64,000 bases of DNA from Halocaridina rubra (GCA_037179515.1 JAXCGZ010007585.1:98501-162500), one strand, 5' to 3'; positions 50,406-62,033 are shown, counted from the first letter of the stretch. Notes: a model not told the origin generated them from the sequence alone. Numbers and translations are program-made.

Positions 50406-51206
50406 GGTGTGATGTGGTCATATTTTCTTATTCCTCCCAGGGCAACTCGAGCTGCAAAATTAATAAGCTTCTGTATTCTGTTTATCTGAGTCTTAGTGGT
50501 AGCTCCCCAAACAGTTGTGCAGTAATTAATGTGACTTAGGGCTAGAGATTCAACAACAGTTATTCGAGTTGTAGTCTCAAAATTGTCTTTTATACGTGAT
50601 AAGTACATTAATGTTCCTGTAACCTTTTTGCATACTTTATCTATATGGGAATCAAAGAACATGTGGTTATCAAAGTGAATTCCTAGGTTTTTGACTGTTT
50701 TGCTAGGTGTGATAATATTGTCGCAAAAATTAATTGTTGTGTTTTCTGGAATTTGTGCTATGTGGAACCTTGAACCAATAAATATGCACTGTGTTTTACT
50801 TTCGTTAATTAACAGCCCAATTTCTTGGAAATAGGTTTTAATTTTTGACAGAGTGTTTTCTGCTCTTAAAGTTAGCTCTGGGAGGTTATTAATATCACCA
50901 CTAAGGAGTAGTTGAGTGTCATCTGCATATTGTACGACTAGACAGTCAGAAATGAAAGAAGATAGATCATTTACGTAAATGGAGAAGAGGATAGGACCAA
51001 GTACTGATCCCTGTGGAACACCAAATGATAAATTTTTTGGCACAGAGATAATGTTGTTAAGACGTATGGACTGTTTACGATTAGATAGATACTCGCTAAA
51101 CCAGCTTGGATCAATATTTAAGTTAATACATTTACTTAAAAGAATTTCATGGTTTACACTGTCGAAGGCTTTTGATAAGTTTAGTAAAATTAGTAAAGAT
51201 ATTTTT
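50406..51206 (-). pseudogene. LINE reverse transcriptase piece (upstream of RTE insertion)
   Basis: On the minus strand it reads LLNLSKAFDSVNHEILLSKC, FGVPQGSVLGPILFSIYVND, the catalytic VVQYADDTQLLL, TVKNLGIHFDNH, LALSHINYCTTVWGA and RKYDHITP, then runs into the (TTC)n of the RTE tail. The first RT blocks and endonuclease are lost by 5' truncation. Confidence 0.87.
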
Positions 51207-51212
51207 TTTTTT

Positions 51213-51345
51213 AAATGGTAGAGAAGCCATACCTCTTCCTTGTTCAGTTTAGACTGTAGAGAAGCTACGGTTCTTCCTAGTGAAGACTGTAGAGAAGATA
51301 TGCTTCTTAGTGAAGAATGTAGAGAAGCTAGCATCTAACCCCTCT
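51213..51345. repeat. ~35-bp minisatellite, right part
   Basis: GGTAGAGAAGCC, TAGACTGTAGAGAAGCTACGG, TTCTTCCTAGTGAAGACTGTAG and GAATGTAGAGAAGCTAG continue the array interrupted at 46717. Confidence 0.82.
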
Positions 51346-51844
51346 TCGTACAATATAGACTAGAAAAGCTACATAATGGGTGTATATATTTATTACTGAC
51401 GACATTTAAATACTAAGGTACCAGAATAAAATCTTTGAAAAAATACTAAACTCTCAACACAAACTGTAATAACAATTACTGCATTCATATTACAGTGGGC
51501 ACAGGAACAGCTTATAACTTATTTTATAGTCAATACAAAAACTTTCCAATGTCCGTAAGTTCAACTAAAATTAGATTTTAAAGTATATTTAAAAATATTG
51601 TGCACTGATATATAACTACAACAGTTTCTGACTGAAGCTCGAAATATATCATCTGTGGAAAAATGACTGCCGAAATACATATGAAACACTTAAGTGATGT
51701 TGATAAACGCATTAGTTGACAGGGGGATTATATTGCCCTCTTATCGTCTCAAAAACAAGTTTTGAAGAGGTGCAGAAGGTGGTAAAAGTAAAAACTACGT
51801 TAGGAAGTTATACCTACAATCTCTATGGCAAATATCAGGTGCTG

Positions 51845-51846
<2 letters not shown>
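51346..51846. other. AT-rich intergenic, nothing recognised
   Basis: No gene or repeat boundary is seen. Confidence 0.5.

Positions 51847-51910
<64 letters not shown>
51847..51910. repeat. (CT)n microsatellite
   Basis: About 64 bp of CT. Confidence 0.95.
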
Positions 51911-51913
<3 letters not shown>

Positions 51914-52090
51914 AAAATAAAAAGCAATCCATTTCCATAAAATACAAGTTTCATGGTAGAAAGACTTTCAACACATATAGTTGTGGTTTCCACTGTAATT
52001 TAACAAACCGGTTTCGTGAGACTTCAGTGGTCAAAAACTTCGCGCTAAAAACGTTGCTTCTGAAGAAATATTCATTGAGAGAGAGAGAGT

Positions 52091-52575
52091 AATAATAATA
52101 ATAATAATAATAAACCTTTATTTCCAAAGTACATTGGGTATTCAAATAAGATACATATATATTCCAGATAGACATCTGTGGTGTACGATATAGACATACT
52201 AAAACAAACAAATCATAAAGATGAGTGTACCATTAAAAATTACAAGTAAAATCTTCCTTTAAGAGTAACTTCTTAAGATTATATTTAAAAGTATACACTG
52301 AACCAGCATTTTTTAGTTCTCTGGGAAGCTGATTATATAAATGAGGTCCACGAATGTTTATATCTCTTGAGCCAATATCAGTTTTAGACCTTCGTACTAA
52401 TAAATCTTCCCCTTGACGGGTAGTTAACCCGGTAACTGAGCTTACTGTAGAAAAATTATACAAGCAATCAGGAAGATTGTTTCTTAGTATATTAAAAACA
52501 AAGGTACATATATCAAAAACATATTTATCTCTAATCTTTATCCATTCTAGATCTTTTAAAACAGGAGAGATGTGC
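52091..52575 (-). pseudogene. LINE 3' fragment with C-terminal ORF2 piece
   Basis: On the minus strand it reads SPVLKDLEWIKIRDKYVFD, NNLPDCLYNFSTVSS, GLTTRQGEDLLVRRSKTDIG, INIRGPHLYNQLPREL and a stop at 52233, with an AATAAA-like end and (TTA)n tail at 52091-52113. It is related to, but distinct from, the LINE at 46718-51212. 5'-truncated. Confidence 0.8.
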
Positions 52576-52799
52576 AGAGAGAGAGAGAGAGTCCACTTGG
52601 GTATCTACATGTTAGTGTTTAATATTCGAGTCATCGAGCTACTAGATTATGCTACTGCGACATATTCCTAGATAATAGTTTCATTTCAAAAAGGTCACGT
52701 AGTTGACTGCATTTTTCTTCTTTCGTGTTTGATTTCTCATTCCACTTTTTCTGGAGTGTAAGGTATCGTTGTTCATCAACTTGCTCTAGGCTATAAGAC

Positions 52800-53275
52800 A
52801 GGCAAATTGTGGTTAATATCGTTCATAGGTCTTTTTCTTACTGGTGGCTTCAGGCTAAACCTGGGCTGGTAGGTCTGTTACTGGTGTCATGTGAGTACAA
52901 TTTGCTACCAGCTCTCTCACTTATCAGCTATAGGTAAAACTTAATTTAACTTGCTTACTGGTGGCTTGTAAGCAATACTTTTCTCAGATTTCTGTCTGCA
53001 GACTTGGGGGGAAAAATGATTGTCTCATATCTGAGGGTGTAGTAAAAACTTTCCTACTGGTGGTTTGTAGGCAAAACTGAGGGTGTAGGCCTTCTACAGG
53101 TGGGATTTGGTTAAAACTTATTTGTAGGTCTGTTACTGGTGGTTTTAAGCAAAACTGTGCTTACAGGTCTTTATTGGTGGGTTATGAGTATAACTTACAA
53201 TATCTTACTGGAGACTCTTCGGCAAAACTGTACTTCATACTACTGTAGTCACTAGTGGTTTATGGGTTTCGCCTT
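52800..53275. repeat. Degenerate ~40-bp tandem repeat
   Basis: Units of the type TAGGTCTGTTACTGGTGGTTT..AGCAAAACTG. TTACTGGTGG markers near 52840, 52880, 52960, 53058, 53097, 53133, 53173, 53207 and 53252. Confidence 0.65.
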
Positions 53276-53879
53276 TGGAAACTTTCATTACGGGTTTTGG
53301 TTCTTTAGGGTCCAAAACCTGGCGTCTAGGTATTTCTTATAAAAGTAAAGCTCTTTGGAGTCTCAGACTATCTGTCGTCCTATATGTAAGCTTTTTTTTC
53401 AAACTGGCGATTTTGGAACCAAGATCTTAGGTCAACCATACTCGTATTCTTTGACGTATTCTTCAAGATTTCAAAAATAATAACTGTTCCATTCGTAATT
53501 ATGCAGTAAATACAAATGTTACTCACTACTAACACAGTACATAGTAATCTACTGCAGCCTTACAAATAAATGTGTTGCTGTGTATATGTTGACAATAACA
53601 TTCATATATATAAAATGCAGACTATAAAGTTTAGCAAATCTATAAATACATGATTATCTCCTTGTAAAGTTAATATTTCCATGGATTACAATAATGCAGA
53701 GATCTAAAGAGAATTGGATAACTTACAAAGATTACAAAAGAGTTGCAGCTACCTATAAGATTACTCTTACAGTAATGAAGTTTGTACAATCTCCAGAGAG
53801 ATTTGTAGACATTGAGACACTTTGCATAATTCTTGCTCAAGGTTAATATTCTCAGTAGTATCTCCTCACTAACTGTTAC

Positions 53880-53990
53880 CGTTTCTTATTGTTTATCATG
53901 CTCTCATTTCTGCTTTGTCCTTAAGCTGCTACCTTTTCTCCCCAGTGTTTTCTTGGTACCCAGGCCTGATGAAGGCAATTTTCTTTGTCC
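53880..53990 (+). repeat. Jockey/I-type LINE 3' end fragment
   Basis: TTGTTTATCATGCTCTC, TTTGTCCTTAAGCTGC, GGCCTGATGAAGGCAATTTTC match the 3' tail of the LINE at 11662-14945 (reverse complement). Confidence 0.65.
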
Positions 53991-54345
53991 ATCCTATTCC
54001 AGAGCATCTTAAAAATGCATCCTCCTTCACAGCTTTCAAAGGCAAACTATATAGTTTTCTTTTGGACAAATAGTTGCTGCTCATTAAGAACTAATTATTC
54101 TCATTGTAAGGAAACAAATATGGAAATGATGCCGATAATAACGATCCTGTATCTAGTGGCATACTTACTACTTTATTATTAACATTATTGTTAACATTTT
54201 TATTACAGCATTATTATTTTCTATGAAAGCTACATTTAACTACATGTCTAACCCTCTTATTTATTAGTTTAATGACATGTCTACTTATAAGTTACTATTA
54301 ATGTTGAATAACCATTGTACAAAATGGAAATAAATGTTTTTGTTG
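53991..54345 (+). mobile_element. Second copy of the split LINE family, 3' end
   Basis: From ATTCCAGAGCATCTTAAAAA to AATGGAAATAAATG it matches the reverse complement of 46718-47090 with few differences. 5'-truncated at ATTCCAGAG. It ends with a TTTTTGTTG/TTTG-rich tail. Confidence 0.9.
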
Positions 54346-54800
54346 TTTGTTTGTTTGGTCTTACATTCATAAGAAAAAAGATTTCTTTGAACAGTATAAG
54401 AAAAATAAGTTGTCCAAGCTTTGTATCCTGAACATACTCGTACTGGTAGTAGACGAAGAATTTAGTTTTAGACTTTTAGGACTTTACTGGTATCTTGTCC
54501 ATGGCTAACTCTCTCAGCAATATTACCTTACTATGTTATCTTCCCCTGAACAGCTTAAGCGGGACTCAGTAAATAAGCAAGAACAGTTACTAGACCATGT
54601 TAAAAAAAGGCTAACTTTTGATATGAAAGAGGAAGAGAGAAGAAACTAATGTAATACCATCTTCGAGTAAATATCAGCAACATACATTTTCTATGTATGT
54701 TATTCACTAACTTAACTAAGGTTTTTAGTCTAGATTAATATTTAATTCTAAATAAAACATAACATTAAGGGCAATATGTTTTTTCGTATTATTATTATTA

Positions 54801-54864
<64 letters not shown>

Positions 54865-55245
54865 CTAACACAGCAAAGTGAGTAGGAAACCTCAGTCTGG
54901 AGATAAAATGTAAGGTTCATACCAACTATGCAAACATGACAGATTCATTTATTTATACCAGCACCAAAAACAACAGTTATGCTACCTTTCGAGCATTCAC
55001 AATGTTTTATAATAAAATAATTATTACGAAACAGGTCATATGTTTTATGTAGGCATTAACCATGACTTTTCATTTCATTATTTGAGTTAAATTCTATTAT
55101 ATAACTATACTTTTTCCACTTTTTAACCTGGGAGATAGATATTATTTGTAACTTATCAAAACTTTAGGATCAATAAACACTTTTGAAGACATTCCAAGTT
55201 ACTGAGATTGATCCTTGCTTTGAAAATTAATATTCTATTATTTTT
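54346..55245. other. Intergenic with (ATT)n
   Basis: (ATT)n at 54787-54864. No gene is recognised elsewhere. Confidence 0.6.
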
Positions 55246-55246
55246 A

Positions 55247-55285
<39 letters not shown>
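55246..55285. repeat. (ATT)n microsatellite
   Basis: About 40 bp of ATT. Confidence 0.9.
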
Positions 55286-55373
55286 CTTGGAAAGGATGAA
55301 AGCGATGCGTGTTTAGCCATTCACTGGCTAAATCCATTCCTATTTTATCATTGGATTGGTGTTGATAAATAAT

Positions 55374-55566
55374 CCAGGCTGGGGGGGGGGGGCATGACAA
55401 ATCAAACAAATGCCGGTCCCAGCTAGTAAAAATGGAGGGAAATGGTGTCAGGAAGGGCATTCAGTCGTAAATTTTTAACCTAAATCTAATTACTAGTGTC
55501 CAAAGAGGCTAGCGAGAAACGGTGACCCTATATGGACATAAGAAAAGCTGTCGACAAAGAAGATCG
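55374..55566 (+). mobile_element. SINE-like RTE derivative, single copy
   Basis: ATGCCGGTCCCAGCTAG, GTGTCAGGAAGGGCATTC (RTE 5'-end blocks) are followed within 100 bp by GGTGACCCTATATGGACA and GACAAAGAAGAT (RTE 3'-end blocks). It contains a G12 run at 55381-55392. Same architecture as the units at 26690-27285. Confidence 0.65.
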
Positions 55567-55689
55567 ATGTTGATGAATGGATGGAGTATCAATATTATTT
55601 TTCTATCTTAATTATTCCTGTCAGTTATTCTGTCTTCACCTCATTAATGTCCCGACATTCTAAACCACATATATCAGTGTTACTGTGTA

Positions 55690-55998
55690 TGTATTTTTCT
55701 TTCATGAGAGTGACACCGGGACGAACAAACAGCATTATCTTCATCGGGTTCGGACATCAAGAAAACATAAAGCAAAGAGAAACAGAGATGTGGCATTGTT
55801 GTGACTTGTCACATGTGAAGGAATAGTAAGAAATGTGTAACGAATGCGCCAGAATATTCGGGGTAGACGTAGGCATAGGGAAAGAAGTGTAACTGAAGGA
55901 AGACATATCATCGAGCTGTCCTGGCTAGACCTATTTAGGTTCAAAAGACTTTAATTTGTAGTATCGCAAAGGGCGGCTGTGCCATGGGTTTGGAAGAA
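55690..55998 (-). repeat. Dispersed LINE 3' module, uninterrupted copy
   Basis: On the minus strand: CCCATGGCACAGCCGCCC, TTGCGATACTACA, GTCTTCCTTCAGTTAC, GAATATTC, CTTCACATGTGACAAGTCA, then CCGATGAAG and CCCGGTGTCACTCTC. The last part is shared with the 3' end of the LINE at 11662-14945. Confidence 0.7.
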
Positions 55999-56000
55999 AT

Positions 56001-56474
56001 GTGTATATAAGCATAAGAAAAAATAAATATCCTATAGATCCTACAAGACGCATTATACAATACGCAAACTTTATGCAATTAAGGAAGTGGTTGCGTGAGC
56101 GCCATACCCAACGTAATGTCACAATGTATAAAAGTTTACAATCACATACAATGATCGTAATATCCCATGTGAGGGGGTGGGCTAACCACAGCACAAACCT
56201 ATTCACCTGGAAGTCAGTTCACTCCTTTTCACCCATATTAGCTCTTTGGGGAGAAAGGGTTATCACAATACCTACCCACGGCTTTATTTGGGTCACTCAC
56301 ACGGTGGGCAAAGAATCACCAGAAAACCATTTCATATATGACGGCCTTACTGTCTCCCTAAGGATAAGACACAAACACAACAATGAATTACTTTTGATTA
56401 TCTTGTATACTTTATTAAGACGTATGTCGAGCAAGTATACATACCAAAAGATATACACTCTATGTACAGAGTAA
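56001..56474 (+). CDS. Long open frame of unknown status
   Basis: 157 codons starting GTG (first ATG at codon 27), outside microsatellites. Contains GWANHSTNLFTW and IPTHGFIWVTHTVG. No signal peptide, domain or family is recognised and there is no promoter or splice context. Probably chance or part of an unrecognised repeat. Confidence 0.1.
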   Translation: MYISIRKNKYPIDPTRRIIQYANFMQLRKWLRERHTQRNVTMYKSLQSHTMIVISHVRGWANHSTNLFTWKSVHSFSPILALWGERVITIPTHGFIWVTHTVGKESPENHFIYDGLTVSLRIRHKHNNELLLIILYTLLRRMSSKYTYQKIYTLCTE

Positions 56475-57249
56475 ATATCCTTCCTACCGCATAATATAGA
56501 ACAAATAAATATTTCTCTCCCACGCTTCCAGTTATGGGAGAAGTGAAGGACCTTTCCTTTACATGAAAGGAAACCTCGTACAGACGATGCATTTTATATG
56601 GCCTCAAGAGTCTATATATGCTGTTAGTTCAATTATTCGCCACTATTTTCCATTTTATTTTGGTTGCAGCATACCAGGACTTCCTTGGTATGTTATAATT
56701 AATTTTAGTTTGGGTTAGGTTAGGTTAAGTTTAGTTAGAATAGTGTTAAGCGTTACCATTCCATTAATGCTTATATACAGTGCATGATTTACCTAAATTC
56801 AGCGCCCAAATATGTTTTGCCATGTTTTCCAATTGAAAGATATTTTTCACTAAAATTGATGTCAGTGTGCCCAAAGACTGCTATTCCTTTTATAGCAACA
56901 AGGAATCATTGATCACTAATCAGTCAGGATGTTTCTACTCATCGATAAGCAACAACATAGCTTCAAAAGCCATGATGAGAATCAATTGCAAGAGAGAAGA
57001 AAAACATTTAAGACACTTTATAATATATTTTCCTAAGCTTAGTGTATTTAGATATTATAATAGATTAAATGAAGAACTTACTCAGAATCGCTGATTAATC
57101 AATAAGCTTCTGGAAATCTCTAAGTAACACTACAGTTTAAAATGTCATGGAGATGACTTTGGGCCTAGATATGAATAAGTTTTGAGAGAAGTGAATATAA
57201 TTTAAAGTTATCTTTATTGAGATTTTTAGATAGAACAAAGACTTGCTTA
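56475..57249. other. AT-rich intergenic
   Basis: No gene is seen. GGGTTAGGTTAGGTTAAG at 56712-56729 resembles TTAGG repeats. Confidence 0.5.
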
Positions 57250-58400
57250 AATTCAGTACGAGTGACTTGCAGCAAGGTTCAAGGAATGCCTGGCTCATGA
57301 GAGCTTACTCGATAGCAGCTGCTACAAAGAGCTTATCTCTTCAATGTCGGATGCATCATATTTTGAAGTTATATCTTGCTGCTTCCTTGAATTTTAAGCT
57401 AAGTATACCCTAAAAATTTCCACTAATGTAGCATAGTGATTTCTTACTATCTGTTTACTGCTGTTGTAATACCGTGAAGATATTATTTACCACGAAGTTC
57501 TTATAAATTGAGTTACGTTGAACCTAAATAGCGATTATTATTGCAGATAGAGTATATTTACAGGTATAATTTCTGTTCTTGTGATACTATGAATAAGATA
57601 TATTCCTTAAAGATATAATATCTTGAGATTCTTTTGAATTACTGGCTGTGCCTAACTAGAATCACGATCATAATTGTAACATCGATATCTCAGGAACAAT
57701 TTTTCTGGTAACTTAAAAATAATTCTTACATTCCTATGAATTATCAGCTATACATAGTAAAATATTATTGTAACACAGCGATTTCTCAGAATTTACTTAC
57801 TATTCTTCTGATACCTTGAAAGTGTTACTCATCTTGCGGTTCCTTTTGAATTATGAGCAAAGTGCTAAGTGCAGAAGAGAGATTTCTGAGGATCTTTTGT
57901 TCTTATGACACCTTGCAGATATTTGTTCTTGTAGTGTCTTTGAAGTGTAAGATATAAAATTACTCAAAATTACCCAGAAATATGATACTATTTTAGCATA
58001 TTGCCCCATAATTTACTACATATAATGAACCTCTTAGTAGTCACCGTGGCTCAATCGATAGCGTCCGCGACTATGAGGCGTCAGGTCGAGGGTTCGCGCC
58101 CCGTCACGGTCTGAGGTTAGCAAGGGCATGCACTCAGGGTAACGATTATATCTGCCAAAACAAGTCCTTCGCAAGAAGGCAACTGTCCTAGCCCTTGGTA
58201 GAAAAGGGAGTCCGTGACGTAAAACCGGAAAATGAACCTGTTAAATGATTACTAAAATAACATATAGTGTTTTCCAAAGAACAAATTCTCTGTTCTTCTG
58301 ATGCCATGAAAATATTCATCTCCAGTTGTCACTCTCAAATCAATACATATATCTGAACACAGCAAAATAATTTCTAAAGAATACTTACATACGCTCATTC
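57250..58400. repeat. Degenerate ~130-bp tandem array, split by a SINE
   Basis: TTTCTCAGAA..T.CTTACTGTTCTTCTGATACCATGAA.ATATT and TTCTTTTGAATTATGAGC-like words recur near 57470, 57580, 57710, 57800, 57895 and again at 58290 after the SINE at 58037-58245. Strongly diverged. Confidence 0.5.
58037..58245 (+). mobile_element. tRNA-derived SINE
   Basis: The head ACCGTGGCTCAATCGATAGC...GGGTTCGCGCCCCGTCACGGT folds partly like a tRNA: a 7-bp acceptor stem (ACCGTGG with TCACGGT), a T-arm (CGAGG/CCCCG with one mismatch) and box A/B-like sequences. It resembles tRNA-Arg heads. The anticodon arm is not convincing. A ~130-bp body (TCCGTGACGTAAAACCGG near its end) follows. It is a SINE rather than a functional tRNA gene. 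Confidence 0.75.
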
Positions 58401-59125
58401 ATACTACTTATTAAATTATGATTTCAAAAGAGATATTTATTAATGGTATTGATTATTACTTCGTAATAATTAATCTTGCTTTTCTTTCTTTTATTTTGCA
58501 TACTGAGTCGAGTGAGTTAACTAAAAACAAGAATTGAATATCAAATAGATTTGCATGAAATAATAAGAAAAATATACCTTCAACAATGGGAACCATAACA
58601 AAATCCAATAAATAAATAAATATTATCAATAAACAAACAGAGGCTATAAGTAGTCACTGATAATATTTTTTAGAAGTTACTGTAATGAGGCTACATATTA
58701 ATAATTGAAAAAACATAAATAAACAAACATAAGGAAAAAGTTCTTTTACCTAAGAATATTTTTTCTTAATATAATTACTGAGATCAGAGATCAATATATC
58801 ACACATCTGAGAATCCAAGATGGCCGAACGTCAACATTTTAAAAACACGTATATTTTCTAATCTATTATTATCTCTATGCTTGTTGACTTATCTCAGGTC
58901 ATAAACATATATGAAAAAAACTTTCCGAGATAACAGTAAGAACTTGAGGTATTAAATGAAACTGAGAAAAAAAATATTATCAGTTTATGAAGGTGATAAT
59001 ATAACACACCATTCTCAATGAAACAACGTAACGTAACGAGATATAATTATTGAGGTAAATTTAAAATATACTGATCACAAGAAGCACAGTAAATGAATTA
59101 GCTTAGAATTTGCATGTAATAATAA
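58401..59125. other. AT-rich intergenic, nothing recognised
   Basis: No gene or repeat boundary is seen. Confidence 0.5.
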
Positions 59126-59127
59126 TA

Positions 59128-59165
<38 letters not shown>
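59126..59165. repeat. (AAT)n microsatellite
   Basis: About 40 bp of AAT. Confidence 0.9.
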
Positions 59166-59288
59166 GGACAGATAAGTTGAAGCTATAGAATTAAGGCTGG
59201 ATGCCATTCATAACGCCTAGTGGTGGGATTGATGGCGGATCTGTATTATGTAGGGAACAGGACTAAAAAAATCTTTCAAGTATTTACA

Positions 59289-59318
59289 TCTGTGTGTGTG
59301 TGTGTGTGTGTGTGTGTG

Positions 59319-59400
<82 letters not shown>
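59289..59400. repeat. (TG)n-(TA)n microsatellite
   Basis: About 30 bp TG then 80 bp TA. Confidence 0.95.
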
Positions 59401-59403
<3 letters not shown>

Positions 59404-59934
59404 CTATATTTCAATAAACACCAATAAAGCATACAAACGCAGATGAACATCACATTACAGTTACTCAGTATGTAATACTCTCTACAGTTAATTAAAGTAA
59501 TTTTTGTCATCTTCTTCTTCTTCTTTAGCTGTGCTCGTATTTAAATGGGATCACTGCTTATTACTGGCCTCTAGGGGTAGGATTGCCAAGTGTTGCAGTA
59601 CTCTTATGGCAACTATGAGAGAGATTTATGTCATTTTCTGGCAAATTAATTTTAGTAATGGCAGTGTTTATGGCAATTAAAAAATTAAAATAGAATACTG
59701 AATATGAACTATATGTTTGTTATACTTTAATCAAGGAAATATAAAAAAGTCAGGTTTTTTTGAAAATTACAGAAATAGAAACAGAACTAAAAATTAACCA
59801 TATATTTTACATGTTTTAAGCAGTTGTAATACTCCTAGGCACTTATTTCTCGAAACCTTCACTCAGTATTTGGAGTGCTTCTGCAGCTTCATTGTTATCC
59901 TATACCTCACGATGACTCTTGTAGTCATACATAC

Positions 59935-60075
59935 TACTCCTGAGAATTTTCAATATCACATCTGACAAGTCACAACACTCTCCATTTATTTTACTCTTTA
60001 TTTTATGTTTTCGTGCCCAGGCCCGATGAGGGCAGTTTTTTTTCCTGTCCTAGTATCAAACTCTCAAGAAAAATC
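59935..60075 (+). repeat. LINE 3' module fragment nested in the hAT element
   Basis: CACATCTGACAAGTCACAAC, TTTTATGTTTTCGTGCCCAGG, CCCGATGAGGGCAG and TCCTAGTATCA match the shared 3' module of 30690-30920 and 55690-55940. Confidence 0.65.
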
Positions 60076-60359
60076 TTTTCTGGAACGATATAATCTCTCC
60101 AACAGATATTGTTCAACATTGAATATGAGCTTATCATCAAGATGCTCTTTTGAAAGCTTGCTTTCCGATTTATTTCTTATTTATATGTCAAATGCATATT
60201 AATGATAGGTAAACATAACGTAGTCAACACAAATTTTGCCCTACTTCTGAAACAGTACACACCAGCTGCATTTTAAAATCATACAAACAACACCAATATT
60301 TTACTTGAATTTTTAGGTCAGTTTCAGTCCTTGCACTTGTTCAGTTACACAGCCTGATA

Positions 60360-60965
60360 TTAATGCACTTCTTTACTAAAGCAACTACGTCTATGTCTGT
60401 AGTGTTCTTCAAGGTTCAGTTCATAAAAGTTAACACTGCTACTCCGGGAGAGAAGAACAAGTGGATGAAATACTTGCAAAGTATCAAGAGACTTGAAGTT
60501 CTCTATCAGCCTCTTAGCCACTTCACTTACTGCTGTCTTCAAAACATTCAAACATCAGCATTCTATGTTACATACCAGTTCACTTGAAAACTTTGCTTCT
60601 GAGAGTTCTTTGCAAAATTTAGCTCCAAAAAGAATGTCTATCACTGATATTGAATGTATGTCTTCAACCTTTTCATATATTTTTATGAATTTATCAGTAC
60701 TTAATGAAATGTAAAAATCTTCCAAGTTCTTCAACATATGACACTGATCAGTATTTGAATGTTGAAAGGAATCATAAACTTGATCAAATTCATTTATCAG
60801 TGAGGAAGCAAACACCAAACGCAGTTAATATGACCTGCTATTTATAATTTGTAGCAGTATTTTGCAGCTGTAATTTTTTGGTATACCAACAGACCTGAAA
60901 TTTCCTGCGAGATCATCCTGCTGAGTGATAAGTGAGCAAATGATTTTCTCAGTCATCAACTCCTA
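60360..60965 (-). pseudogene. hAT transposase-like remnant
   Basis: The minus strand reads ELMTEKIICSLITQQDDLAG, a stop, VFASSLINEFDQVYDSF, LKNLEDFYISLSTDKFIKIY, FGAKFCKELSEAKFSSEL and, in another frame, VLKTAVSEVAKRLIENFKSL. The helical, Leu/Phe-rich composition fits the middle of a hAT transposase. I cannot name the catalytic residues. At least one stop and one frameshift are present. Confidence 0.5.
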
Positions 60966-62033
60966 GTCTCTGATGGACTGAGAAATTTAGAGGATGCAGT
61001 TCAGGAATATTAGCATTAATTATTCGAAACACTTATAGTCACACCTTTTCTCAAGACCTAAATTTAAACCACTTTGCAAGGTCACTGAGGGGGAGGGATG
61101 AGAGATGTGAAGGCAATTCAGCAAAGACATACTTTCACACTCACTTAGACTGTGGCATGTACTTCTACCAAAATTCAATGAAGAGAGTGCTTTTTTATCT
61201 TAGTGTACACAGAGTTATAAATTCCACATAAATAATATGCACCATCAGTACCTAGCCCTATAATATTTCTGACTGGGGATATCGTGTTCACCAAAATAAG
61301 AACTTATGTCTGAGAAGAGTGATGCTGCTTAGCATGAGTTAATTAGCAGTAGTGTCGAGGAATCTATTAAAATGAATGGAATCTCATCTTTGAAATATCT
61401 CACACATACTTTCTGGTAATTTCTGCCAAAAATGGCAAACCGGCTACAAATTGTGGCATTTTTATAGCATCAATTATATTGTGCCAAAAGGAAAAAGGCA
61501 GTTTTACAGGAAACACGAGATATTTGGCAAAAAAAATCCATTTATGGCACGACCTGGCAACCCTGTCTAGCAGGCCAGTGTTAAGGCTGGCGTCACACAT
61601 AGCCAAAACTCCCGACCCGACTCATAAGACTGCGTTCCGACGGAATTTTCGCTCAATCCTTGGAGATCCGGCAGATTTTTTAGCCGACAGGTGCAATCCT
61701 GTGCCTGACGGAAGTGCGTCGTACGTCCGCGTAAGCAGTCCTATGGATCGTAATTGCAGTCGTACAGAGTCGTTTGGACGCGTAACTTAGCGTACGACTG
61801 ATCGTCCGCAAACGTAACTCTCATCATAGAAAACGGGAAATTTAAATTTTTGACCGTTAAGACTGGGCGACCATGCTCCCGACGCTCTCGACCCATCGTA
61901 GGGGAACGTACATGTTCGTAGGGGGTTGTACGCAGTCGGGAGCAAGCGGAGTGCCGCGTCTTGCAAAGGAGGGCCACAAAGTCTTATAAATAGGGGTTCC
62001 CACCCTATTCATACGTAGTGTGACCCACAGCAC

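Larger units (their letters stand above)
46718..51212 (-). mobile_element. LINE (Jockey/CR1 group), itself split by an RTE element
   Basis: The minus-strand element occupies 51212-50406 and 47308-46718. Its 3' end (AAATGGAAATAAATGGG plus a T run) matches a second fragment at 53994-54345. It is 5'-truncated within the reverse transcriptase. It sits inside a ~35-bp minisatellite with TAAAT at both borders, read as a short target duplication. The RTE element at 47309-50405 is inserted into its coding part. Confidence 0.85.
59578..61565 (-). mobile_element. hAT-like DNA transposon, decayed, ~2 kb
   Basis: Left end TAGGATTGCCAAGTGTTGC and right end, inverted, CAGGGTTGCCAGGTCGTGCC. Flanks TCTAGGGG (59570-59577) and TCTAGCAG (61566-61573) are 8-bp duplications with two mismatches. 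TIR type and length fit hAT. It contains a broken transposase-like frame on the minus strand (about 60965-60360) and a nested LINE 3' fragment (59935-60075). Confidence 0.78.

Noticed and set aside
58037..58110. Functional tRNA gene
   Set aside because: Acceptor and T arms pair but the anticodon arm is poor, box B is atypical and a SINE-type body follows.
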